From: Acanthornis magna
Taxonomy: Eukaryota; Chordata; Aves; Passeriformes; Acanthizidae
Length of the DNA: 64,000 nucleotides
Assembly: GCA_036785705.1 (NCBI GenBank)
Contig: JAWUZG010000295.1
Coordinates: 62,001-126,000 of the forward strand
Reading direction: 5' to 3'
The position numbers were made by a program, and so were the translations under genes. Below the pieces are notes generated by a model. That model did no database searches. It worked only from the letters and a program-made list of their open reading frames with translations, and had not been told where the DNA came from. Below, piece by piece: positions 20,401-34,500 of this stretch (within the stretch, counting starts at the first letter, position 1; each line of letters begins with the position of its first letter).

Positions 20401-23400
20401 GGGGGACACAGACACACAGGTCTGCCATCCTGCTGACAGCAAGTGATAAGCACTTCTTGAGTCTTCAAGAACCTGGAAAATCTGAACTTGCAAACCAGTT
20501 GGAGGGGGGAAAAAAGCTGCTAAGAAAAGCTTCTCCAACTAAAGTGAGCTTTGGGAACAAATGTAATTTCCAGGAGATCCAGCTCCACTGTTGACACAGG
20601 TCTGTTACTTACATGCTGCTTGTAATAATAATTCTGGGCCAGGGTGAACTTCTTTAAGGAAGAACCAAGACTTCAAATTTTACTCTTCTCCAACAAAAAG
20701 CTGACTGGCACTTCTGCATCTGCTCCTACTCAACACAAGCAATCATGTACACATGGTTTGGCTTCACAGCCTTCCCAGACCTGACTTTTCATAGCACTTC
20801 ATGCCTTGGTCTTCACTCCTGCACACTGGACAAGTTCTGCTTCAAGCTGGCCATAGAAACAAGGGCAGGATTTGGCCTCAAGAATTTCCTAATCCAAAAA
20901 TTCCATTGATGCAACAGCTGCTGCCTTCATATGATGACAGAAAAATTGCACCAACAGTGCAATTTGATGCTATGCCCCTGAGGACCACTTAAAACTACTG
21001 CCTTGACTCAGACCATGCTCATTTTCCTCCAGGAAGCTGAAATATAATACTCTCAATGATTTAGAGAGAGCTGTTGAAAAGCCTTTGCCAACCTCAGGAA
21101 ATCAGGAAAAGTTGTTTTTACTGAGCTGGGAAAGGGGAAAACAACACAAAAACTGTAGGTGTTCTTCTTGGTTTGCTTTTTGAAGCCATTAATTGATCAA
21201 ATGGTTAACTCTTCATAGAAATATCTGACATAGCTGAGTGAGGCTACAAGATATAAGAATGTGCTTCAGTAAACAGGCTGTAATTAATTTATTACTAAAA
21301 AACCATTTATTTATGCACAAAGGAAGGTTTCCAGCTTCCAGGTTTTTATACATACATGCTTTTCACACTAACAATGCCAATATCCACTGAGGTAAAAAAG
21401 AAAAGAGTCATTTCTGTTTGCATGATAATCCATATCTGCAGAAAAACTTTCCCTATAAAGGGTAAGGAACATCCCTATAGCTCTCCTTCAAAATTTCTGC
21501 TTTCTACTGTAATCCCAATAGAAATCTACAGCATCTGGGCTTTACCAAAAATTTCTTACTAAAACTAACGCTCTCCTTTGAGCCCAGAAGAGATTCCATG
21601 AGTTGGTTTCTTCCACCTATGCTGACATAAAAGGATTTATTTCTTTCGACAACAAATAAAAATACTGTAACATTAAACTCTGTTTTAGTATATATTTCTG
21701 CGATGCACATGTTATTTCTCTGATAGGACTGTATTCCTGCTTCCCAAACACCCCCACTCTATATGCTCTAACTGATATTCCTACTTATACCTAAGTTTAA
21801 TATACATTAATAAAATCTATTGTCTAAAAAGTTTTATTTGTTTCCTAAAAATAGTACTCCAGCTTTCCAAGCCATTTAAATTTAAGGTGTAACTACAAAG
21901 ATGTTACATACTGACCTAATCAAAAGCATGTTGACACCAAAATTTGGATCAAGTTTTTGGTGCCCAAACAAATATTTTCTTTTAGCATATTTCTTTGGAC
22001 TCAAAGACATTTAATTCAGGTCTGGAACTATATCTTGAACATAAAACATATTTCAGAAATAATAATTGAAAAATAAGGAATTAAGTAGTTCCTAAAAAAG
22101 AAATTTTTATAAACTTGCATCCACAAAGTTAGTGTTCTGATATGAATCAGAACTTTATTTCTTATCAAAGAACAACAATCACATCATTCTCTCCATCCAT
22201 AAAATGTGAACAGCAACTGCTATTCAAGTATTGGTAATGGGTAAAAAAAAGGCTTGTATCAAACCTAATGACTTTTGGAATCAATAATATTAAAACTAAA
22301 AAACTGATTTTAAATTAAATGTAGATCTTGGTGTACTGTCATTATACCAAAACACTTACCATAACAATGCACTTCAGTTCTTTTCTAAAAACCCTAACAT
22401 CTCTTGAAGTTATGGAGCAAAATGCTGGAATTCTTACTCAAACAATAATTAAGTTTTGCTGGACCAAGGACTGTAGATTTCGAGCTAACTCCAAAGGGAA
22501 CTTGGACAGGGAAATTTCTTCAATAGACCTTTAAGCAATACCTTGATTTCTGTTACAGGTCTGACTAAATCTGGGCAAGTTCTCAAGTGGATTGCAACAA
22601 TTATTAATGAATATACAAACTCAGCTGATTAGCTTTAGAAAATCTGCATCTCTTCCCCATAAAAAAGTTCTCTCCCTCATGTTGAAATGTATTGGTGCCA
22701 GGATGAAAGCTGGCACATGAAAGCTGCAGTGTGGTTGATCACCTTGCTTTCAGCTTTTCCCAGTACGGTGATGCAAAACCTCCAGATTTCATTTGCAAAA
22801 ACACTCCTTTCTCCAGACATCAAACACTCATTCACGTTGGCAGCACAAAAACCACTTAGAAACAGCCACAATAATAGCTGTGATCATACATGCAATTATA
22901 TGCAAAACGCTACAAGAAATTGATGAAAGTTTTGTTCCAGAAGCTGGCAAATTTGCATGGATTTATCCAATCTGTGCTTTGGATAGGGTCATTCATCCCA
23001 ACAAATAATCTCAGAAGCTCAGTGGTCAGCAGAGTTGAAAGTCTGTGCTTGTGCTAAAAGGTGACATTTGAAATGCACTACATATGCCATTATTTTTAGC
23101 TTTGCACATAAATAAAAACTCCCAGTGACAAAAAATACAATAATGCTGAACTTTGCTAGGCAAAACCTGATCTAAACCAACACAACAGGGGCTCATACAA
23201 CTTAGTCTGCAGTTCCATGAATTCAGCGTAAATACTCTTACGGATCAATCTAGTTCAAACACTTTTCTTGTCCAAAAACTTAGAGATGCTGCAGTCACTG
23301 TTGGTGACTGACCTTGATGTAAACATCAGCTGATTATCTGGCAGACATCCCCTTTTAGACAGGAAGCTTCTGTTTCTTTTTTAGTAGCATATGCCTTTCC

Positions 23401-24539
23401 AAACCATTGATCATTCAATTTCTCATCAGCACTGCTATTTTCTAATCTCTCTTTTTGAATTTTAAACACTGGAATAGAAACTATTCTTTTGATAACTTCC
23501 TTAATACTTTCCTGTTCCAAAATAAGCATCTTCACTATTCTTTAATATTTCCATTCTTTTCCTTATTTTGATCTCACAGGTCATCCATTGCCTCTTACTA
23601 TTTGCTTATTGATATTTCTGCATTTTGCCTAAGCCTTCTCATTGTTACAGATACATTTAACATTAACCTGTTATTTTCCAGTCAAATATCTGTTTCATCA
23701 ATTCTCTCATATTACCCTGTTCCATTTATGGCCACTAAATACATAACAGTTTTAAAATTAAATATAAAATACAGAAATGCTGCAACTATGGAGAATTTCA
23801 AGTCATTACCTCACAATCACAAATACTAGAACCATCTTTCATGTGGAATTCACTTTAATTTAGTTTGCTTCACTACCAGGCTATCAAAAACAAAACTCTT
23901 AAGTGGATTAAAAAGCACTAGCTAAACTTTCAATTGCATAATTTGGCTTAAATTGCTTGTAAGGGCATATAATTATGCCATATAAAACATACAATTGAAA
24001 AAAATTCAGTCACTATTCTAAGGAAATGGCTATTTTGTTTAGTCATGGAAAAATACTCTGAGTTGGAAAGCATAGGGGCCCAGCATACACACTGAGTACA
24101 AATCCTTCAGTCTCTTTCACAAATGTCTCTTATTATGGACTAACATAGTTTTATTTTGGACTTACTCAGCAGAAATGTACAGACAAAGATCATTCCCAGT
24201 GAACTGAAACACCAGCAAAGTCCCTAGCCTAACGTGGGCTTCCTGCACTGCGACCTTTGCGTGATTTGCCAAGCCCTTCCACATGCATGCAAGGTGCAGG
24301 CACTGGGGAGCACCTGGGATTTGCCAAGCAAATTGCAGACACGCTGTTACTCCTCCTGTGCTCAGGAAATAACAGAGTGTGACAGGCGCAACCAAAATGC
24401 TACCATACGTACTGAAATGCCAGGCAAATTACCCCCGAACACAATGTCTACCCTGAAATCACAAATTGAATATTGAGCAAAAGACTGCCCCTGCAGACCT
24501 CCATGTCAAAGTCCATTTGGTTTTGTTTCTGTTTCATGT
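17437..24539. other. host non-coding DNA, no gene recognised
   Basis: AT-rich sequence. A small CR1 remnant lies at 18689. Overlapping minus-strand frames of 73-77 codons in the GC-richer patch at 20200-20540 are mutually exclusive and have no recognisable protein character. Confidence 0.55.
18689..18740 (-). repeat. CR1 LINE fragment
   Basis: 'ATATTGGTTGGAAGGAGCCT' then 'CATCCAGTCCAACTTCC' is the antisense form of the CR1 3' end (ggttggaagggacct...atctagtccaacc). Confidence 0.65.
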
Positions 24540-24830
24540 ATTTTTACAACTGCTCCTTCTGAAAGCTGCTCCAAGGCCTCACCATGCTCTTGTTTAAAAC
24601 CTTTTTCTAATTAACAGTCTTCATCTATTTTTTCCCATTATACCTATTAGCAGTAATGAACTTACAGAGAGCAGTAAGAAGCCTTTCAAAGACTTCATTT
24701 GACTTCTCTGAACAGCCAAACACTCTGATTCCTCCCTATTGCCCATAATCAATCATTTTCACAGCCCTGCTTTGTACCTGCTCCACTTTGATTTCACCTC
24801 TAGCAGGACTTGAGCTACATTTAAAAAAAC
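24540..24830 (-). repeat. possible ancient CR1 fragment
   Basis: Phrases such as 'CTCCAAGGCCTCACCATGCT', 'CCTTTTTCTAATTAAC' and 'CAGCCCTGCTTTGTACCTGC' follow the order of antisense CR1 3' sequence at low identity. Weak, by-eye call. Confidence 0.3.
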
Positions 24831-25058
24831 CCACTCTGGAAATTCCTGAGCCAATAACTTTCAAGTGTCATTTTCTTTTTTCGTCAGCACGTCACTAGTG
24901 GCTGCTGGTGGTGGTTTATGGTATGGCTTAGCAGAACACACCAGTACACACCGGTCAGTCATTTCCAGACTGGTGGAAATCTCTTGGAGTGGTGGCTCAC
25001 ACTCCATCAACAGTTCTTGTTATCTGTCCCCAGCCACTGCAATACAGTTCTGTTGAAC

Positions 25059-25103
25059 CTTTTTTAAGAAAACGTTTTTTAAGACAAGGTTTTTTAAGAC
25101 AAG
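25059..25103. repeat. 15-bp unit repeated three times
   Basis: Units at 25059-25073, 25074-25088 and 25089-25103. The last two are identical (G-T6-AAGACAAG) and the first differs at a few positions. The array abuts the start of the CR1 match. Confidence 0.8.
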
Positions 25104-25265
25104 GTGGTCAAATACTGCAGCTTGCCCAGAGGAGCTGCAGATCTCCCTCTTTGGAGATATTCAAGATTTGAGTGGACACAGCCCTGACACAGAAACCTGA
25201 TCTAATCAGACCTGCTCTGAACAAGGGACTGTACTAGATGACCTCCTGGAGGTCTCTTTCAACTT
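25104..25265 (+). repeat. CR1 LINE 3' UTR fragment
   Basis: 'TTGCCCAGAGGAGCTGCAGA', 'CTTTGGAGATATTCAAGA', 'GAGTGGACACAGCCCTGAC' and 'ACTAGATGACCTCCTGGAGG' follow the CR1 sense-strand 3' UTR in order. The terminal octamer repeat is eroded. Confidence 0.85.
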
Positions 25266-28200
25266 ATTTTAGAGTCCTTTTACTCTAGTGACTTGACCAG
25301 CCAGTTTCTTATGACTGATGAACTGATATACATAAGGTACTACTCTTTTCACCTATTTTGCAAGATTTAAACCAGTGCAGCAATTTAATTTTATCCTCGT
25401 TTTTCCTAACTGCAACAATAAAGCTGTGTTTTTCATTTGCTTTAAGCTTTTTGTCCACTTCTTAAGGTATGTTTTGAAAGCAGTTCTTTGTCCAAGTAGA
25501 TATGGAGTTTTTCTTTACCTTTCTTCCCAAGAAAGGCCAGAATAATTCAGGATTTTTTACAAGGTTTGTACCTTTGACCTGCGGAATTCTTGTCTGGCCC
25601 TACATTCAGTTCCTGAGCTCATCACTGTGGCTATCAATATGAATGAGACTTCTTAAAGTTGATGCTTTCAAAATTACAAGATAAAACAAATTACAGACCT
25701 ACTTTAGCCCCTTCAATCAATAAATTTAAAAATAGCATTACAGGGAGTCTCATCACAGACATGATTTTGGCATGCCTAAGTCTAGCCCAACAGAGCACAA
25801 TCCCCTGCTGCCCCAGGGTGTATTAAGTATAAAAAAAAAAAAAAAATCCAGAAATATATCTCTCATATATCCAGAAATAACTGGGTTCAACCATCATTCT
25901 CCAATATATACTTAACAAGTAATACAGCATGGTCATTGTGCATCTTATTGTGTGGCTGTGAGTCCGAGTTCTATTCAAGGAGCATAAAATTCACAATTCA
26001 TTTTGCAGTATTCATGATGCAATGTATGAACACAGGTGTTTGCTGAGCAATGATGAATGATGAGACTAAAAGCCAGACATCTGCACTGAATAACGTGAAT
26101 AATTCAACTCCTGTTTGCTCCCCAAGAAGCACAGAGGATATGCACCTTTAAGCTGCAAATGCTTAACTGTATCAGCTGTCAGGTGCATGTCTCCCCTCAA
26201 CACTGTGCAGGACACAGACTTCAATTATTTCTGCTCAATTCATCACATTTTAGCCAGTGTGGAACTCTGTAGTCCACTAACAGCATAAATAACATTAACA
26301 CCCACACCTTTCACCTTAACCTTTTGTGCAAAGAGGCTAACCATTCCTGGAGGCAAAAGAGCCTGATGATGCCATGAAGTCAATAAATCCTCTGGTTTCA
26401 CAGGACATGGCCAGTTTGGCTACAAAGGCAATTCCCTGCTCACAGCTGGGTATGATATGGAGATACCACCAGTAAAGATTTCTTCAGCTTGTAATCAGTG
26501 CTGTGGGACTTAGCACCAGCTGGTAGAGGCTGGTGTCTTCTCACCTCTCTCCAAGCACACTTTCAACAACTGGGAGAGCTGGCCCTCATATTATGCTTTC
26601 TGCTGTAATCCTAAAGTATCTGGAGCCCTTTGGTACTTCACTTGACTTCATTCTGGTCTGCTAATTTACTTGCTCGAGCTCTTGCAAGTCCTGAGAGTGC
26701 ACACTTAATATCTGAAATACAGCTCTTTGAAATCATGCTGGCAAAATAGATGCACATACTCCTAGCTTGAAGCAAAAGGGTAACTAACATTCTAAAATAA
26801 AATAAATTTTTAAAAATAGCACAATGCAGGCAGTGCTTTCCTGCTGACATATGTGTAAGACAACGTAGCAGACATGCACTTTTGAAATGCAGGTGGGCTT
26901 TTATTCCTGGAAGTGCAGTGAGAGAGGTAATTCCAGATGTGGGGGAAACGACACCCCTCAAAAAGGGATTTGCAATGATATAGCACAGAGGAAGCCTGGA
27001 GCAAACTGGCACCATCTAGAAAGCTGGAAGAGAGCCAACCAAATTATGGCCCAGGCTCTTTAGAGCCCTGTCCCCCCCTTCAGTGGGAACTGCACAGGAA
27101 AAGGATGATTGTGAGAGGGTAGATGACAGGAATAGCCTTCATTGCGCATGGAAAGGAGCGTAAATTACAATCCCTTGTGCATACAGAGGCAAAACAAGGT
27201 TCACAATGCCTTATTATATTAAGCCACATGATGAAAATGACTGTTTACATTGGTTCATTAATGTTTGTACAGGGCTGTGAACATGCAAAGTGCTAAGTAT
27301 CAGCACAAGCATCAGTATGGTATCTCAACTTTGACATGTTCGTAAGTGTTGTAACAAAAGAAAACACACTTTACTCCTAACAATTATTGTCCACAAAACA
27401 TGGTGTTTAGCATTTTGTCTCTATACATCATTTCTGACCACACAAAGTCAGAAAAGGCTATCATTACTGTGTATTGTTATACTGAGTAATTTATTCTTCC
27501 AAAAGACTAAATGTGTGCAATCATCAATAAACTAACAAATTCATCACACTAGACTCACACATTTGGCACTGCAAGACTCTGCAAGCTCTGTGTTGCTATA
27601 AACACCTTTAGTCAGATTTAGTACAATGCCTTATGTTATACCGCCTGGTGAAAGGGAGGTTGTTTCTCAGCTTTCTACTTTATTTTTTTTATTCTTTTGT
27701 AACTCTAGCAGACCTCAAATCAACAGGAGGTTTTAGGATTAAGTGCTGAGATCTATTGCCTGAGTGGAGTACCTCAGCATCTCAGAAAGGCAGTTTTGTT
27801 CGAATGCCAGCTGGAGCAGTAAACTCTATTAACAGAAGAAATATCTGTCCTCATCTCTGCTGAGTGAAAGAGTGAAAGCAAAGGGGACTGCAAATAAATC
27901 TCTCCCCCAGCCTCGGTGCCCTGGCAGGGCAGGCCCTTTCCTCCAGCCAGGCTTTCAGCTGAGCAATACCTGCTCATTTCCTGGATCAAAGAAAATTCTA
28001 CAAGGCCTTTCTTGCTGCCCTTTCATATATCCCCCTGCCATCTCCAAAGGCTGGCTGTGTCTCTCTGCCTCTCCTGGCTGCAGAGGCAGAGCTCACCATG
28101 TGAACTTGTCAGCTCTGCTCCAGCAGCTCCTCCTCCAAGGCTTCCCAGTGGCGATCAGGGAAAGGGCAGCCTGCCCTGTGCCCCAAAGGCATCTGCTGAA

Positions 28201-28269
28201 AGGGGTCACAGGGGCCAGGGCAGGTTTCCCCTCCCCTTAGCTATAGCCTGTTAGAGGAGCATGTGGCAG
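25266..28269. other. host non-coding DNA, no gene recognised
   Basis: No recognisable gene. A 16-base A run is at 25831-25846. The frame of 125 codons at 26638-27015 (minus) and the overlapping 122- and 112-codon frames at 27872-28254 (plus, locally GC-rich) show no family resemblance. Confidence 0.55.
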
Positions 28270-28580
28270 GAAGGGAATTGTTAAACTTCAGGAAGGTTAA
28301 TAATGAAAAACCCTCGGGGGTTGAGACCAATCTCACTTAATACTTGTATTAATGACTGGCACAAAAGTATAAAAACAAACAAATAGATTCCCTGAGACCT
28401 ACATGTCTGGAGGGAGAGTTGGGGGTTCACAGAGCAGGGGCTGGATTATCTGGAAGGGTAATAGAAATGGGATGAAATTTAATAGGAGTGTGCAAGGTCA
28501 GAAGCTTTGGGACTAATAACAAGTCTTTCTGCTATAAACTGTGACGTTGTCAGATGGAGGAGCTGTGTAGGGAGAAGTAT
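28270..28580 (+). repeat. possible diverged CR1 LINE segment
   Basis: 'GGTTGAGACCAATCTCACTT...ATTAATGACTGGCA' and 'GGGATGAAATTTAATAGGAG' followed by 'TGCAAGGTC' resemble the sense-strand end of the CR1 reverse transcriptase region (a tract around ttcaatatctttattaatgacctgga, then gatgaaatttaat...tgcaaggtcctgcac). No frame survives. Confidence 0.35.
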
Positions 28581-31500
28581 ATTTGTAGAATATGGGATGT
28601 CTGCAAATCATCAGCCATGAAAAGAGTAAACACATCAGGTGATGTATACCCAGAAGAGTGAAGGAAGATTGATTTTCGTGGTAAATGCTCCTTTGAGAGC
28701 TCTTCCTTTGAAATACTATTGACAATGCCAACCATGTTCCAGAAAGAGTCCTTCCAACCAGAACAGCCCCAGAAATAGGCTGCAAAAACCAGCAAGGCAA
28801 TGTTCTGATGCAACAGGACTAAACAACCTCACTGTTTACTCTAGCAACACCAGGACAAGGACATACCAGGCAAATTAAACAGTCCAAACAGTCCACATTA
28901 TGCTAAAAGATACACAGCTATAGGTTTAAGAAGAAAATAAAAAAGAAGCGTAGCAGAAGATTTCTGGAAGTGTTTCCCCATCAGAATCCCATCATCTTAT
29001 ATGGGGTTTGCAAAGTTCATAGAAAAGTGAAGGTCAGAGGAAAAAATTATGCAACAGGACCCGATTTACAGTAAAAAAACTACTACATATACTCTACATA
29101 TTGGCACCAGATTGTTTTCCAAAACTTTTCTCTGTGTTTCTCTAGAGCAAACTTTCACAAAAATTGTTTTGTTTGGGATTTTTTAGCGTTGTTGAATAGT
29201 GGTGGCAAGGTTTTTCCCCTCCATTTCTTGCAAAAGTGCCAATAGCTTTTTCACTTTTCACACTAACGCTGTAACACTGCATCCCCCAAACACCTGAAGG
29301 TACACCTGACAGCTTGTACCTGCTCTACCCCACAGAACCTCTTTGTGAGACAGGAAAGCAAAATGTGCCTATTCTGCCTTGCTCCAGCTGCCTCCCCCAG
29401 CTGATTGTTACTATCTTTGTGATTTCTAAAAGAGTATGGTGCATTCCTTCAGGCCTGTGCTGTCTGTCACACTTTCCTAGCCCACCATGAGCCACTTGTA
29501 AGAAGTACATCGTCTGCACTGCTGCCCCCACCCAGTTGCCATTGCAGATCCATCCTTTCCCATTGAACAAGACCACTCGTTGTAGAGCAGCCCTGTCCTT
29601 AGTCTTGCAGCACAGTAACTGCCCGTGGGTTATGCTCAGAGAGAATAAGCATGCAAAATACTAATCAGGCTGCCAGAATGACCAAACCCTGTGAAAGACA
29701 AAATCTGCAACAAGGAGGCCTGAAAAAGTCGTATAAATAAGGCAGCAGCAAGTGTTTTGAGGAATGAGCTCAAGCAAGTAAAGTGGAATAGAAGAGTTTT
29801 CCTGATCTCAAATTCTAAAAGCACCAGGAGCACACGGCTCCTCAGAGCTCTCCCTGTGCCTGACAGTGATTTCAGGAAGCCAGAAACATCTCATCAATGG
29901 TGCTAAGGAAAGCAGGAACGTATTCAGTGTTTTCCTTGACAAGACCCACACACTACAGAAACAGCTGCTGGGGAGGGACAGCCAACAGCTCAGAGCTCCA
30001 GCTTGGATGGTCCACAGAAAAAGCAGAAAAGTAGTTAAATTGAATGGACAGAAAATTATGGCCTTCACTTAGAGAAATGTGTCCACAATCCCCTGATAAC
30101 AAATAGCAAAGGCATTTCTTGAGAAAGCTGTTTGCTCTTGAAAATATTAATTTAATCAGATTAGGTTTGGTAAACAAACAGAAGAAATAGGAACATTCTT
30201 GTCAATTTGAACAATACTGAACTTGAAATATTTCTATGCCCCTAAACCAGCATATTATAGAATGCTAATTTTTCCAAGTAGAATGACAGAAAATTAAAAA
30301 ATGTTCAGCTCTCCTGGGGAATGGAAGTTCCAGTTTCCAGTCAGCTTTCTCAGTTGTCATGGACAAACTTAGGCTTTGGATTGTCCCCATGCTTTAAGTG
30401 GGCTCACAGAATTTCTGCCTTTCACTGAGAAGAAAAAAAGCATTTATTATGTAACTAATAGCAGCACTGACCTCCTTTGTCGCACCCTTCCAGGACAGCT
30501 TTATTTTGTAGGCTGGAGAGAAATGCTCTCTTCCTAAAAGTTAGGTGCCAACTGCTAAGCCATGAATAGAAATAAACAAAAAGACATTTACAGACCACAA
30601 CCCAGAAGAATGATCAGTTCCTCGTTGCGTTATATCTATTACCTAGACTTCACTTTTCTAACAGCATCAAACTCAAGCCCAGTGCTCAAAGCTGCATCTA
30701 GTTTGTAAGTAAAACAAGCAAAAACTTGATTTCTCTGGCTCCTTCTGTTAAAGAGCAAAGGTCTTTTTCACCTGCTCTAGGAGAACCACTTGAAAATTCC
30801 AAAGGCCTTAAAAATTTCAATATAAATGAGCTCCAAAAAAGAAGAGAAACAATTTTCTCACTTCTTTGAGGTTTGCATGTTAGAATCAGTCTTTCACAAT
30901 GACTGCACATTAGAAAACTGAAATTGTTGCCAACATGAACTCTACACTTAGATCACAATATGAATTAATGAGCTTGCTTTTCACCTTTATCTCCCCCTTC
31001 TTCAGTGCTTTCCTCCCTCTCCCAAATAAATGAACCATGTTCCTAATAACGTGCTTGAAAGGAAGGCTGGGAAATTTAATAATAAAAAGCTCTCTGAAAT
31101 TAAGTTTCTGGCAGTGCTTTAAAAAAAAGAAAATGTTATTACTTGGTCGTTTGCTTTTCCCCAAAGCAAATTTCAGTCCTTTGAGGACCGCACAAATATA
31201 AAGCAGATCATTTACAAACCTTTTATTCGGCAATTTGCCTGGTCCAAATAATCAACTATAATAGGAATTGCCAACTGAGTATTTAAAGATTCCAGTATAG
31301 GAAGAGAAACTGCACATTGCAGAAAAAGAAAGTTTCTGTCTAAACTATCAAATACTGGACTTTCAATGGGGCATAAATTGTTGAGTATGTTGATGTTCAC
31401 AGGAAATAGAAGGGAGTATTAAGAAGTGAAAACCCAACATTATAATTGCTGGAGTTCTTATCACATAATAAGTTTCCTAATCTCAGCTCTTTCGCATTGG

Positions 31501-34500
31501 CTGCACTGAAGATGACAAAGAGGAAAATAGTGAGTTTGCCTTAGATTATTCAAGTCCAGAAGCACAAATGGGAAAATATTCAGTGACACAAACCCAGACT
31601 TTTCCTCTGCTCATGTCTTAGCAAAAGGAATTATCAAAATACTCTTGACAATTTAGGAAACTAAAAAATGTCAACTAAATGGGTGAAAACTTAGGAAAAC
31701 AAATGCAAGGCCAATTCTCTAATTTTTGCATCAGCTACAATGTTTTAGGGCTCTTTCTTACATAGGTCTCAAACTACAGTGTATGAAAATCAGGCTCCAC
31801 TGAATTTTCTAGGAATTTTCCTGTTGCACTGGGTCAGGACTGTGCTATAATGAAATACACAATTCTGTCGATTTATTTAGCAAAAGCTAAACTAAGAGCT
31901 TAGGATATTGACATACATATCAAGGTCATCTTCCTTGTAAAATAAATATGGGCCAAGAAATTGGATTTGGAGTTTCAGGTTGAAAACCTGTTAGGTCCTG
32001 GCCAAGTTTAAATTTGGACAGATTAAAACTTTGAAATCTATGCAAATGACACCTTGACATTTACAGGTAGGGAGCTTGTAAAACTATTAATTTTTGACTG
32101 AGAAAAGTTGGGAAAAGGCATACATGTATCCGAACCTGATAGCTGGCTCTGACTTCTATTTTATGGTTAGTATGTGGTCTATGCAACAACAGCAGAGCAT
32201 TTAGAGGGATCAGAGGTACAAATTCTGAGCCCTTTTTCACATGCTGAGAAAATTCTACTGGAAACTATGTTTTAAAGTGGCCAGGATTTTCAAAAGACTA
32301 TGAATAATTTCTAAACAGCTTCTTCCAAGTTTAGAAGGAGAAATTATGAAAGAACAGTTATTCTTCAATCACTACTTTAAATAAAATTAAAGATTGAGAC
32401 TATATAAGTGAAATTTTGACCCTAGGAAATAGAAAGAGAAGTTATGCATGCCAGAATTTAAGATTTAAATTCAAGCACCATTTCAACCTTAATTACCAGA
32501 TCACTTATTTGATATAAATCATTAATGCAAACCAATATATTTTATTATTTTACCTTAACTCTAAAACTTCTAATCACTTTCTACACACAAAGTTTAGCAA
32601 TGAAATGTGTATGTGGTATTACTGAAGCATTCCATATAATCTTGATTCTATCTTGATTTCTCTCACACATACAGATTTGTGAAAAATAGACATAAAAGAT
32701 TTTATCTGTGGAACTGTCTTCAACAGCAGTTTTAAAAGAAGAAATCTATGAAGGCTTACAGAAACCTCCATTTCTCCCACAGGAAATGTTAAGATCTTCT
32801 GAATAATTACCAAGAATAAGATTTTTGCATACAGATTTCTGATTCAGCTGCAAGTAAGTTGCTCTGATGTGGCTGGACAACTCCCTGTGCTTTGAGAACT
32901 AGAGGAGGCTTAGAAGCAAAACCTCATCTCCACATTCAGCCTGTTAAGTGCAGAATGGTTAAAAAGCATCATCTTCTCCCTTACAAGGACAACATGGAAA
33001 GGTGCTTCCCTGCCACCACTGCTGGCACATTTAAAGCCTCACTTTCTCCTACAAATGCCTCTTTCAGCAAGATCTGTTAGCACAGGCTCTTGGCTGTCTC
33101 CTGTATTCCAAGCAGTGTAAAGCATTTCCAAAATTCTTCTGTCTTTTCAGAAGCACAGAAGACACAGTCTTCTCTGGTTTAGCTTAATTAAAGCAGCTCC
33201 CCCGATAAAAGGTCAGGTTATGCCTTTAAAAGGTTAAATTATGCCACATCATCAAATTAGGTTTTGCCGTGGACAGGCATAACTAAAGCTGCTTTTTTTC
33301 CCCCCTCATGAATACGAATGGTGTATTTATACCAAAAGCGAAAAGAGCTCAGTGAAAACTGACAAAGTGTGCATAATCCTTGGATGAAGTAGAAAAGCCA
33401 GAATCCATAAGCAACTTTATGTAAGAAGAATTCCCAAGTGGAGAATCACATCCTGAATGATGTTACTTTTCAGAGGTGAAAAAGGAGCAGAGAGATTATC
33501 CCTCTACATCTTCTTCATGCCTGGTGTAAAATAAAGTGGGTTTTCTGGAAAAAAAAACAAACCAAACCATGTAGCTTATGGATTCACTACTGAGCTAATC
33601 CCAGCTGTTCTGGGAGGAGAGATGCTCTGCTCCTGAAAGATAATCATTCATGGCTTCTTGCACCAAGAGGAACAGAGCTTTTACACACCCTTCCAGAGAG
33701 ACAACAGGCACCTACAGCTTTACTCAGCTGAAAAGGTCAGAAAATGGTCTTCTCTAGTTTTGGAGTGAATTCTGAATTAAGTAACCAAATACAATCATAC
33801 AGTGGATTCCACATTTCTGGAGCCTGCTTCTGATGTTCTTCCTAGTTCTGACAAAAAGGGTTTGGCTGAGAAGAGCCAGATCTGGCCTTTCATTGACAAC
33901 AGGCTGCATTTCACTTGAGAAGATGCTCCACTCCACCACACATCACCTGCTTCAACAACAACACAGAAGCCTGGGAGAAGTGGTACTTGCTCTTACAGCA
34001 TCATTTGAAGAATCCTCAACAGAAGACAAGCAAGGAGATGCACTGAGGGCATGGAAAAGCCACCAGGACATGGCTGTGACGCTGATGTCCCTGAAGAGGG
34101 GTGTGCACCACACAGTGGGCTGTACATCCCAGTGCCAGCAGCTCCCTGGGTCTTTGTGTGCCTCAGTGCCACTGCACAGGGGTGGCTCACCACAGCTCAG
34201 CACCCCTCCACCTACTGCAACATTCCTTTCAGTGTTGCTGTCCTACAGGATCACTCTCAAATTGCAGACCTCAGACTACCCTGGAAATTGAAATCCTCTG
34301 GAGAGTAAGTGCAAAGAGGATTACCTGTGACTCCCACTTCTCACCCAGCTGCACCACCATGGCTCCTCTGACCTCTGCAGTGGAACACAGGTCACACAGG
34401 CAGAACAGCAAAGCACTTTGGGGGCTTATTTTACCTTTTCCTCCCAGGAGAAAGGAAGACAGAGGTAAGAAACACTACTTGCTAATATTTTTATTCTGAC

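Noticed and set aside
25831..25846. Long A run as a possible retroposon tail (also 39589-39603 and 43071-43087)
   Set aside because: No retroposed body or target duplication is visible next to these runs. They look like simple homopolymers.
33833..34499. Overlapping plus-strand frames of 152, 85 and 132 codons suggesting a gene
   Set aside because: They occupy different phases of the same GC-richer patch, with opposing frames too. None shows a domain or a convincing start.
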